DNA of 64,000 nt from the NCBI GenBank assembly GCA_002368175.1, contig AP018172.1, positions 7,567,001 to 7,631,000 of the forward strand, read 5' to 3'. Source of the DNA: Calothrix sp. NIES-2098 (GTDB lineage Bacteria; Cyanobacteriota; Cyanobacteriia; Cyanobacteriales; Nostocaceae). The notes under the pieces are model-generated. The model was not told the origin of the DNA. It searched no databases and worked only from the letters and a program-made list of their open reading frames with translations. A program made the translations under genes and the position numbers. This document shows positions 1-7,884 of this stretch, piece by piece (positions within the stretch are counted from its first letter, which is position 1; every line of letters starts with the position of its first letter).

Positions 1-2
1 GT

Positions 3-854
3 GCAGTCAATCTTCAGGGGATGAAGATTGTTTTGGACTTAGCATGGGGTGCAGCAGTTGGATTAGCCCCAGCAGTATTTCAAGAAATGGGTGCAGAAGT
101 TATTTGCTTGCATAACGAAGCCGATGGCGATCGCATCAATGTTAATTGTGGCTCTACTCACCTCGATATTCTGCAAGCTGCTGTCAAAGAACACAACGCT
201 GATGTGGGTTTTGCCTTTGATGGTGATGCCGATCGCGTTTTAGCTGTAGACAGTAAAGGCAGGCAAGTGAATGGCGATTACATTCTCTACCTTTGGGGAC
301 GCCACCTCAAGCAAAAGCAGCAACTCCCAGATAACCTAATCGTTTCTACTGTCATGGCTAACCTAGGCTTTGAAAGAGCTTGGCAACAATTAGGTGGTAA
401 ATTGATTCGCACAGCAGTAGGCGACCAATACGTGCAAGCCGAAATGCTGCGACATGGAGGAATGCTAGGTGGCGAACAATCAGGTCACATCCTTTGCCGT
501 CACTATGGCATTACTGGAGATGGGTTGTTAACAGCCTTACATATCGCAGCATTAATTAAAGAAGTTGGTGTTGGTCTTCACGACATGGTAGACCAAAGCT
601 TTCAAACCTATCCCCAACTATTAAAGAACGTGCGTGTCGTAGATCGCGATCGCCGCATGGCGTGGAAAGATTGCGAACCACTACAAAAAGCGATCGCCCT
701 TGCGGAAACAGCAATGGGTGATTCTGGCAGAATTTTAGTGCGTGTTTCTGGCACAGAACCGGTAATCAGAGTTATGGTGGAAGCTGCTAATGCAGAGCTT
801 GCTCACCACTGGACAAATGAGTTGGTTTCACAAGTCCAGCAACACCTAGGATAA
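3..854 (+). CDS. glmM: Phosphoglucosamine mutase, C-terminal part (5' end outside the window)
   Basis: GlmM interconverts glucosamine-6-phosphate and glucosamine-1-phosphate in the cytoplasm, on the way to UDP-GlcNAc for peptidoglycan and surface sugars. The reading frame is open to the left edge, so the N-terminal domain with the catalytic phosphoserine is not visible and the ATG at 21 is internal. Counting from that ATG, the metal-binding loop FDGDADR is at residues 66-72, the sugar-recognition loop GGEQSGH at 150-156, and the phosphate-binding motif RVSGTEP lies near the C-terminus. The GGEQSGH form favours GlmM over phosphomannomutase or phosphoglucomutase. The polysaccharide genes that follow on the same strand are consistent with a sugar-precursor role, but the gene is housekeeping and need not belong to them. 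Confidence 0.93.
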   Translation, partial: AVNLQGMKIVLDLAWGAAVGLAPAVFQEMGAEVICLHNEADGDRINVNCGSTHLDILQAAVKEHNADVGFAFDGDADRVLAVDSKGRQVNGDYILYLWGRHLKQKQQLPDNLIVSTVMANLGFERAWQQLGGKLIRTAVGDQYVQAEMLRHGGMLGGEQSGHILCRHYGITGDGLLTALHIAALIKEVGVGLHDMVDQSFQTYPQLLKNVRVVDRDRRMAWKDCEPLQKAIALAETAMGDSGRILVRVSGTEPVIRVMVEAANAELAHHWTNELVSQVQQHLG

Positions 855-912
855 CCAGTGCTGACGTGCTGAGTGGCACAAACTCAGAACTCGGCACGCA
901 GAACTGAAACTC

Positions 913-2556
913 ATGACCAAACCCAAGAAAAAATCTCAAAAATCAAAAAAGCGATCGCAATCCGAAACACCTACCCTTAGCCTTAAAGAACGGCTAGCCC
1001 AAAAGCGCAAAGCCAACCTAGCACGCAAAGAATTCACCAGTTTATTCACCGCCGCCACTGTTGGCGGTGTCTTCTTAGGCATACTACTGTTTTTTGTAGC
1101 TGGAATTAAACTAGCAGTTCCTGGTGCTTTAGCAATTCCTACCTTTGTCCTATCTTACAAATATCCCCGCCAAGCTCTATATGCCTTTCTAATTTACGTT
1201 CCCTTGGGGGGTACTATCACTTACTATCTTGGCAGTAGCCCGATACTGCAATTGGCTAAAGATGCTTTTTATGTTCCTGCTGTGGTTGGACTTTGGCAAA
1301 CTTGTCGCAAGCAAGGATTACCCTTCATCCTTCCTCCAGCCATTAAAACTCCACTATTGATTTTATTGACATTTTGCTTACTAACACTAGTGTTTATTAA
1401 TGGCGGGCAGCAGTTCAACCCACCAAAAGTAGGATTACTAGAACAAGCACCAAATGAATTTCCTATAGGGTTAGGTATTTTAGGATTAAAAGTATTCTTG
1501 GGTTATGTACCTCTAATTACCTGTGCTTATTATTTAGTTCGTAATCAAAAAGATTTACTATTTTTATCGCGCTTACAAGTTGTCTTAACACTTATTTGTT
1601 GTGTCCTCGGATTTATTCAATATTTATTACTACTAACTGGTATCTGCCAAGGTACTAGAGGTCTGGAAGGAGATGCCTTATTTAGAGCAACATTAGAGGC
1701 GCGGTGTTATTTTGGTGGCTCCCTTCTATATAGCCCAGAAGAAGGAGTTATTCGCCTACCAGGAACCTTTGTAGCCCCTTGGCAATGGGCATGGTTTTTA
1801 ATTGCTAGTACTTTTTTCACCTTTGCTACTGGCTTCAGCGATCCTTCGATAATTTGGCGGATTATCAGTTTAGCTTCCTTGGCTTCAGTATTTATTAATG
1901 CTGTGATTTCTGGGCAGAGAATTGCTTTAGGTTTAGTGCCAGTTTGCTTCGTAGCTTTGCTATTTCTTACAGGTCAAATTGCCAACCTTAAACGTTTTAT
2001 TCCTATTGGTATAGGACTGGCTGTGATTTTAGGAATTGCCATGATTGCTAATCCTACTGTAGTGCAAGAAAGAACTGCGAGTTTTACTGGCCGTTGGGAA
2101 GCTTCACCACCCCAAGAGTTTATTGTTTCGCAATTTGAAGAGAACTGGAAAAATGTCGATGGGCCGTTAGGAAGCGGTTTAGGAAGAGCCACTAATTCTG
2201 CTCGTTCGATGGGTTCAACCAAACTCGTGGAAACCTACTACCCGAAAGTACTATTTGAAGTAGGAATTTGTGGCTTATTAGGTTTCATAGCATTAGTCAC
2301 TACTCTCACAAAAGCAGGGTTCAAAACCTATCGCTCGCTAAAAAACCGTAATTTCCGCAGCTATGGAGCTGCTTTATGGGTATTTATCTTATTTATTAGC
2401 TATAACACCTATTATTATCCTTTAGATGTCGATCCTGTTGCTGTTTATTACTGGTTTTTTGCAGGCGTTCTTTTTAAATTGCCAGTAATAGAAAAACAAG
2501 AAAAGGACAATATAGAATTCCAGCAGACAGCAAAGAAAAAGCGTACTTTCACATAA
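913..2556 (+). CDS. hpsL: Polytopic membrane protein of polysaccharide assembly, HpsL-like (Wzy/O-antigen ligase type)
   Basis: This 547-residue protein has a basic, Lys-rich cytoplasmic N-terminus (about residues 1-45), then ten or more hydrophobic segments with one large loop around residues 405-450 and a basic tail. The topology and the long loop resemble Wzy polymerases and O-antigen ligases, which join oligosaccharide units at the periplasmic face of the inner membrane. Three glycosyltransferase genes follow on the same strand in the order GT2, GT4, GT4. That order matches my memory of the hormogonium polysaccharide set hpsL-hpsN-hpsO-hpsP of filamentous cyanobacteria, and the symbol rests on that context. 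The enzymatic role is inferred; no catalytic residues were checked. Confidence 0.62.
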   Translation: MTKPKKKSQKSKKRSQSETPTLSLKERLAQKRKANLARKEFTSLFTAATVGGVFLGILLFFVAGIKLAVPGALAIPTFVLSYKYPRQALYAFLIYVPLGGTITYYLGSSPILQLAKDAFYVPAVVGLWQTCRKQGLPFILPPAIKTPLLILLTFCLLTLVFINGGQQFNPPKVGLLEQAPNEFPIGLGILGLKVFLGYVPLITCAYYLVRNQKDLLFLSRLQVVLTLICCVLGFIQYLLLLTGICQGTRGLEGDALFRATLEARCYFGGSLLYSPEEGVIRLPGTFVAPWQWAWFLIASTFFTFATGFSDPSIIWRIISLASLASVFINAVISGQRIALGLVPVCFVALLFLTGQIANLKRFIPIGIGLAVILGIAMIANPTVVQERTASFTGRWEASPPQEFIVSQFEENWKNVDGPLGSGLGRATNSARSMGSTKLVETYYPKVLFEVGICGLLGFIALVTTLTKAGFKTYRSLKNRNFRSYGAALWVFILFISYNTYYYPLDVDPVAVYYWFFAGVLFKLPVIEKQEKDNIEFQQTAKKKRTFT

Positions 2557-2796
2557 GAGTTTAACTTAAATAGGGAACAACAAAATACTCCCGTAAACTC
2601 TCGGAGGTCAAATACCTACGTTTATATTAGGCTATATTCAGGATATAAATTCTAATTTTTAGAGTAATACAATGTCTTATTGACTATTTATTCAAGTGTA
2701 TAAAGATAGGATTAAATTTTAATATAAGTTCGTCATACAAATTTTGGTACTATTACAAACTTAAAAACACTCAACAACAATTGTATATAGAACATT

Positions 2797-3777
2797 ATGA
2801 GCGATCTACCTTTAATTTCTGTAGTTATCCCAACCTATTATCGAGAAGAAGCACTAAGAGATAGTATTGTAGATGTTCTAAAACAGGATTACCCGAATTT
2901 TGAAGTGATATTGGTAGACCAAACCCCAAAACATCAGCCAGAAATTCAAGCTTATCTAGAAGAACAAGCAACAGCAGGTAAAATTAAATGGTTCCGCTTA
3001 GATTGGGCGAGTTTACCAGGCGCACGTAATTATGGAGTGCGGCGCTCAGAGGGTGAAATAATTTTATTTATTGATGATGATGTTCAGTTAACACCTGGTT
3101 TTTTATCAGCCCATGCAAAAAACTATGTGCAAAATCCCGAAGTGGGGGCTGTTGCTGGACGAGTATTTGACAGAATGAAATTAGGTGATTCTGGCGGAGA
3201 GTTGCAAATTGAATATCTTCCTCCGCAAGCAATGGACCCAGGAATTGCTTGGTATCACATAGATTTAGTTCATACCATCAAACCCCAACAAGTACTAACA
3301 GCTAGGGGTTGTAATATGTCCTTTCGCCGCGAAATTTTTACTAAGCATGAATTGAGATTCGACGAACGGTTTCGTGGTAGTGCGGTGCGCGAGGAATCAG
3401 ACTTTTGTCTGCGGTTACGACAGACCGGGTATAAGATTTGGTATGACCCAGAGGCTTATTTAGTGCATTTAGGTGAAGAAACAGGCGGTTGTCATGATAT
3501 GAGTATGCGATCGCTCAAATATCAACTTACTTTTTACCACAACCATTTCCTACTAGGGCTGAAAAATCTCACCGTTACCCAAGCTTTACGCCTCTACGCT
3601 CGGTTATTTGATTGTCACGTCCTGGGAAGGCCTCCTTGTCATAAAAGTGGTTCCCCAATCAAAATTGTGAGTCGCGGCTTTTTCTATATTTTGGGTTTTC
3701 TCAAAGCATTGGGTACTGTCATTCAATCTATATGGAATGATGGGCAAATTTATAGTCGTCTCGATCGCGAGTTTTAA
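2797..3777 (+). CDS. hpsN: Family 2 glycosyltransferase, HpsN-like
   Basis: A 326-residue GT-A fold glycosyltransferase. The N-terminus LISVVIPTYYREEAL is the usual nucleotide-binding start of GT2 enzymes, and residues 91-97 FIDDDVQ hold the DxD-type metal and nucleotide-sugar site. A central stretch ending in an EESDFCLRLR motif matches the ED/EE acceptor-base region of GT2 enzymes. The C-terminal 80 residues include a hydrophobic segment that could sit on the membrane. The likely role is adding a sugar to a lipid-linked repeat unit on the cytoplasmic side. It lies 240 bp after the Wzy-like gene and 160 bp before the next glycosyltransferase. Donor and acceptor cannot be read from the sequence. 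Confidence 0.72.
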   Translation: MSDLPLISVVIPTYYREEALRDSIVDVLKQDYPNFEVILVDQTPKHQPEIQAYLEEQATAGKIKWFRLDWASLPGARNYGVRRSEGEIILFIDDDVQLTPGFLSAHAKNYVQNPEVGAVAGRVFDRMKLGDSGGELQIEYLPPQAMDPGIAWYHIDLVHTIKPQQVLTARGCNMSFRREIFTKHELRFDERFRGSAVREESDFCLRLRQTGYKIWYDPEAYLVHLGEETGGCHDMSMRSLKYQLTFYHNHFLLGLKNLTVTQALRLYARLFDCHVLGRPPCHKSGSPIKIVSRGFFYILGFLKALGTVIQSIWNDGQIYSRLDREF

Positions 3778-3937
3778 TAATTCCTGAGATAAGTAAAAAA
3801 CTAACTCAAATCTCAGCTTTACAGAAATATTTTCTGCTTTGTGTCTTCTTGTCTCTGTGTTTCAATAATTAATTTGTAACCACAAAGGCACAAAGAAGTT
3901 ATTTTGCTTACTAATATTTAAACCTAATAAATTAGTT

Positions 3938-5113
3938 ATGAAAATTTTAGTCGCTAGCCATACCTATATTGTAGATTTAAACTGCGAAAAATTACGCGCT
4001 TTATCTCAACTAGAACCAGGAATTGAAGTGACAGTTGTTGTACCTAAATGTTGGCAACCTGGTGGCGTTCAAAACAAAACGATTGAAACTGCATACTGCG
4101 ATGAAGGCTCGTTTAAAATAGTACCAGTTTCTAACTTTAGCCAGAATCATCAAGGACTTTTAACATTTGGTGCTGATTTAATATCTTTGTTACAGCAATT
4201 TCGTCCTCACGTTATTCAAGTGGAACAAGGATCTAGAGGACTTGCTTACAGTCAAACGATTATCTTAAACCAACTCTTAGGTTTAAAGGCTAAAAATGTA
4301 TTTTTTACTTGGTGGAACTTACCATACGAACTAAAATTGCCAGTTGCTTTACTAGAAAAATATAATCTCAGTCATAGCCACGGCGTTATTTGCGGTAATC
4401 AAGATGGAGCAGAAATTATTCAACAAAAAGGATATCAAGGTGCAATTAAAGTAATGCCGCAGTTGGGCGTAGATGAAAAATTATTTACTCCGCAAATTCA
4501 GCCAGAATTAGCTACTAAATTAGGAATTTCACCAAACGATTTTGTTGTTGGTTTTGTTGGCAGATTCGTTCAAGAGAAAGGTTTGCTAACGCTTTTGCAA
4601 GCATTAATAAATATCAAACATAAACCTTGGAAGCTACTACTGCTTGGGCGGGGAGATTTACATACAGAATTACTTAAAATAGCAACAGAAAATAACCTTC
4701 AAGAACGAGTAATTGTGATTGAAAGCGTACCACATAATGTAGTACCTAATTATATCAATTTAATGCATACTTTAGTACTACCATCAGAAACTACTTATAA
4801 ATTTAAAACTTTAACTGCTATTGGCTGGAAAGAACAATTTGGTCATGTAATCATTGAGGCAATGGCTTGTAAAGTGCCTGTTATTGGTTCCAATTCTGGC
4901 GAAATTCCTCATGTCATTGGTGATGCTGGTTTAGTCTTTCCCGAAGGAGACGCCCAAGCTTTAGCTAATTGCTTAACTCAATTAATTGAAAACCCAGAAT
5001 TTAGGCAAAAAGTAGGTGAATTAGGTTATCAAAAAGCTATAAATAAATATACAAATAAATCTTTAGCACAGCAACAATTAGATTTTTACAAAGAACTTGT
5101 TAATAGTCATTAG
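3938..5113 (+). CDS. hpsO: Family 4 glycosyltransferase, HpsO-like
   Basis: A 391-residue GT-B enzyme. The C-terminal Rossmann half begins near FVVGFVGRFVQEKG, and the donor-binding EX7E region is visible as GHVIIEAMACKVPVIGSNSG followed by EIPHVIGDAGLVF, all typical of GT4 (GT1-superfamily) retaining transferases. The N-terminal acceptor half, MKILVASHTYIVD, is normal. No membrane segment is seen. The gene lies between a GT2 and a second GT4 gene on the same strand, so it probably builds the same polysaccharide repeat unit. The assignment to HpsO rests on gene order and general similarity; the sugar specificity is unknown. Confidence 0.7.
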   Translation: MKILVASHTYIVDLNCEKLRALSQLEPGIEVTVVVPKCWQPGGVQNKTIETAYCDEGSFKIVPVSNFSQNHQGLLTFGADLISLLQQFRPHVIQVEQGSRGLAYSQTIILNQLLGLKAKNVFFTWWNLPYELKLPVALLEKYNLSHSHGVICGNQDGAEIIQQKGYQGAIKVMPQLGVDEKLFTPQIQPELATKLGISPNDFVVGFVGRFVQEKGLLTLLQALINIKHKPWKLLLLGRGDLHTELLKIATENNLQERVIVIESVPHNVVPNYINLMHTLVLPSETTYKFKTLTAIGWKEQFGHVIIEAMACKVPVIGSNSGEIPHVIGDAGLVFPEGDAQALANCLTQLIENPEFRQKVGELGYQKAINKYTNKSLAQQQLDFYKELVNSH

Positions 5114-5153
5114 TCATTGGTTATAGCAAAAAACAATAAAGGAAAAATAACAA

Positions 5154-6356
5154 ATGACAAATGACAAAAAACTGCGAATTCTCCATATTGTTCCCTCAAT
5201 TTCTTTAATTTATGGTGGCCCTAGTCAAATGATTTTAGGGCTGGCTCCAGCCTTAGTAAAAGAGGGCGTGGAAGTTACAATCATCACAACTGATAGTAAT
5301 GGGGATAACGGACAAAAACCCTTAGATGTTCCTTTAAATTCTCCAGTTAAACAAGATGGTTATGAAATAATTTATTTCCGTTGTGCGCCATTTCGTCGCT
5401 ATAAGTTTTCGCTAGATTTACTGAAGTGGCTAAAGCGTCACGCTTGCGAATTTGATATTGCACATATTCATGCTTTATTTTCTCCTGTTAGCAGTGCAGC
5501 GGCAACTATCTGTCGTCAGCAGAAAATACCATATATTTTGCGTCCTTTGGGAACACTCGATCCGGCTGATTTACGGAAGAAAAAAGTATTAAAACAGCTT
5601 TATGCAGCAATTATTGAACGGCGAAATATAGCGGGTGCGGCTGCACTTCATTTTACTAGCGACCAAGAAGCAAAAATATCAGAAAAGTTTGGTGTAGTTA
5701 CCCAAGATTTAGTAATTCCCTTGGGTGTGGTTCCAACTAAATTCACCAACCAAAAACAGGAGAGTTTAGTACACAATCAGTTGGGAATACCAAATGATGT
5801 ACCTGTGATATTATTCATGTCGCGGATTGACCCGAAAAAAGGGTTGAATTTGTTGATTCCAGCGCTAGAAAAGCTGTTAGCTGTTGGCTGTAATTTTCAT
5901 TTTGTATTGGCTGGGACTAATCCCCAAGATCCAGATTATGAACAAAATATTATCTCTCAAATCCAAAATTCACCATTGCGATCGCACACTACAATTACAG
6001 GCTTTGTTACAGGTGAGTTAAAAGCTAGTTTACTGCAACTTGCCGATCTGTTTGTTTTGCCTTCCTACTATGAAAATTTTGGGATTGCTGTGGCTGAGGC
6101 GATGGTAGCCGGAATACCTGTAGCCATCTCTGACCAAGTGCATATTTGTCACCAGATAGTTGAAAGTCAGTCGGGGTGGGTAGGTGGATTGGATGTACAA
6201 GTCCTGGTAAATTTATTACAAGAAGCTTTACAAAACCCCCAAGAACGCCAACGTCGGGGATTGAATGCGCAAAAATATGCGCTGCAACATTACAGTTGGG
6301 ATGCGATCGCTCGTCAAACTATCCTGGTATACAAGCAAATCTTACGCTCGTCATGA
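5154..6356 (+). CDS. hpsP: Family 4 glycosyltransferase, HpsP-like
   Basis: A 400-residue GT-B glycosyltransferase that starts 40 bp after the preceding GT4 gene. It has the N-terminal glycine-rich loop in IYGGPSQMILGLAPALV, the hinge leading into VILFMSRIDPKKGLNLLIPA, and the donor-binding YENFGIAVAEAMVAGIPVAI motif near residues 300-325. WDAIARQTI at the end is the common terminal helix of this family. It is probably the last sugar-adding enzyme of this set; the next gene, a peroxiredoxin, is unrelated. The ATG used lies in a run of the AT-rich words 'caaatgac' that recur between genes here, so the start could be a few codons later. Confidence 0.7.
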   Translation: MTNDKKLRILHIVPSISLIYGGPSQMILGLAPALVKEGVEVTIITTDSNGDNGQKPLDVPLNSPVKQDGYEIIYFRCAPFRRYKFSLDLLKWLKRHACEFDIAHIHALFSPVSSAAATICRQQKIPYILRPLGTLDPADLRKKKVLKQLYAAIIERRNIAGAAALHFTSDQEAKISEKFGVVTQDLVIPLGVVPTKFTNQKQESLVHNQLGIPNDVPVILFMSRIDPKKGLNLLIPALEKLLAVGCNFHFVLAGTNPQDPDYEQNIISQIQNSPLRSHTTITGFVTGELKASLLQLADLFVLPSYYENFGIAVAEAMVAGIPVAISDQVHICHQIVESQSGWVGGLDVQVLVNLLQEALQNPQERQRRGLNAQKYALQHYSWDAIARQTILVYKQILRSS

Positions 6357-6493
6357 TGTATTGAGCTTCTTTAAGGGAAATTACGCAACATAAAATTTTC
6401 TTGCACATCGCTTAACCCGATGGGGAAACCGGGGTTTTATGTCACGATCGCGTAGTAGAATACATAATGCCTTCTAACTACAGGGAAGCTCTC

Positions 6494-7132
6494 ATGACTC
6501 TCCGTCTAGGTGATACAGTACCCAACTTTACGCAAGCCTCTACACATGGCGACATAAATTTTTACGAATGGGCAGGTGACAGCTGGGTAGTGCTGTTTTC
6601 TCACCCTGCTGACTTTACACCTGTTTGCACGACCGAATTAGGCACAGTAGCCAAGCTGAAACCAGAATTTGACAAGCGCAATGTCAAAGCGATCGCCCTC
6701 AGCGTCGATGATGTAGAATCCCATAATGGATGGGTGGGCGATATCGAAGAAACCCAAAGCACTAGTCTCAACTACCCAATTTTGGCAGATGCAGATCGTA
6801 AGGTTTCTGACCTTTACGATATGATTCATCCTAATGCCAATGCAGCGGTGACAGTGCGATCGGTTTTCGTGATTGACCCCAACAAGAAGCTACGTCTTAG
6901 CTTCACATACCCTCCCAGCACTGGACGCAATTTTGATGAGTTGTTGCGAGTAATTGATTCTCTGCAACTGACTGATAATTACAGCGTGGCTACACCAGCT
7001 GACTGGAAAGATGGGGATGATGTGGTAATTGTCCCATCATTGAAAGATCCAGAAGTGTTGAAGGAGAAATTCCCCAAAGGCTACCAAGAAGTCAAACCTT
7101 ACTTGCGGTTGACTCCTCAGCCTAACAAGTAA
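6494..7132 (+). CDS. 1-Cys peroxiredoxin (Prx6 type)
   Basis: Reduces hydrogen peroxide and organic peroxides in the cytoplasm using one active-site cysteine. From the chosen start the protein has 212 residues; the peroxidatic motif PADFTPVCTTE places the catalytic Cys at residue 45, with Pro38, Thr42 and the later Arg of the Prx active site. No other cysteine is present, which identifies the 1-Cys (Prx6) class and means the resolving thiol must come from another molecule. The C-terminal dimerisation extension ending in PYLRLTPQP is typical of Prx6. ATG 6494 is preferred to the upstream ATG at 6467 because it has an AGGGAAG ribosome-binding site seven bases away and gives the family's usual N-terminus. 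A strong terminator follows. Confidence 0.93.
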   Translation: MTLRLGDTVPNFTQASTHGDINFYEWAGDSWVVLFSHPADFTPVCTTELGTVAKLKPEFDKRNVKAIALSVDDVESHNGWVGDIEETQSTSLNYPILADADRKVSDLYDMIHPNANAAVTVRSVFVIDPNKKLRLSFTYPPSTGRNFDELLRVIDSLQLTDNYSVATPADWKDGDDVVIVPSLKDPEVLKEKFPKGYQEVKPYLRLTPQPNK

Positions 7133-7165
7133 GTCTGACAATTATTCAATCTGATTGTCTAGTTT

Positions 7166-7200
7166 AAAGGCGCGAAGATAAAACTTTGCGCCTTTATCTT
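7166..7200 (+). terminator. Rho-independent terminator of the peroxiredoxin gene
   Basis: AAAGGCGC at 7166-7173 and GCGCCTTT at 7188-7195 form a perfect 8-bp GC-rich stem, followed by a T-rich run (TATCTTTTT). It lies 33 bp after the peroxiredoxin stop codon. Confidence 0.85.
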
Positions 7201-7241
7201 TTTGCGTGAGAATAAAGATAAAAGTTAGTCTGGTAAGCATT

Positions 7242-7826
7242 ATGCTTTCATATCCCCTGGTGTTGCAAATTCCACCATCAATGCAAATGACAGACGAACA
7301 ATTCTTTGAGTTTTGTCAGGTTAATCGCGATTTACGCATTGAGAGGAATAAATCGGGAGAAATATCAATTATGCCACCTACGGGATCGGAGTCAGGGAAT
7401 CGTAACTTTAATATTGCCTTACAGCTAGGAGTTTGGGCATAACAAGATGTTACAGGTATTTGTTTTGACTCTAGTACAGGATTTAAGCTATCAACAGGTG
7501 CAGATAGATCCCCGGATGCTTCTTGGATGAAATTGGAACGGTGGAATACTCTTTTACCCGCACAACAAGAAAAGTTTGCTCCTATTTGCCCAGATTTTGT
7601 GATTGAGTTGCGATCGCCTAGCGATAATCTCCAACCTCTCAAGGAAAAAATGGAAGAATACATGAGGGAACCTGGAGTACAGTTAGGTTGGTTAATCGAT
7701 CGCAAACACCGCAAAGTTTATATTTATCGTCCTGGTTTACCAGAAGAGTGTTTAGATAATCCTGATACTTTAAGTTGCGATCCGGTGTTATCTGGATTTG
7801 TCTTGAATATGAGTAAAGTTTGGTAA
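7242..7826 (+). pseudogene. Uma2 family endonuclease-like gene with an in-frame stop
   Basis: Uma2 (PD-(D/E)XK-like, DUF820) proteins are small proteins of unclear function, highly multiplied in cyanobacteria. The first 66 codons end at a TAA at 7440-7442, and the same frame continues without a gap through residues that read FDSSTGFKLSTGADRSPDAS, then PICPDFVIELRSPSD, GVQLGWLIDRK and a normal C-terminus ending in LSGFVLNMSKVW. The Uma2 catalytic core (SPDAS and the DFVIELRSPSD segment with Asp, Glu and the downstream Lys) lies after the stop. One point mutation therefore inactivates an otherwise complete gene. A 5' GTG at 7206 is possible, but ATG 7242 matches the family start better. Two intact Uma2 genes lie further on. 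Confidence 0.85.
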
Positions 7827-7884
7827 GTAAGTTCTTAGACCTAGATTGTTAAGCACTAAATTCCTTACAAATAATTACTAGATA

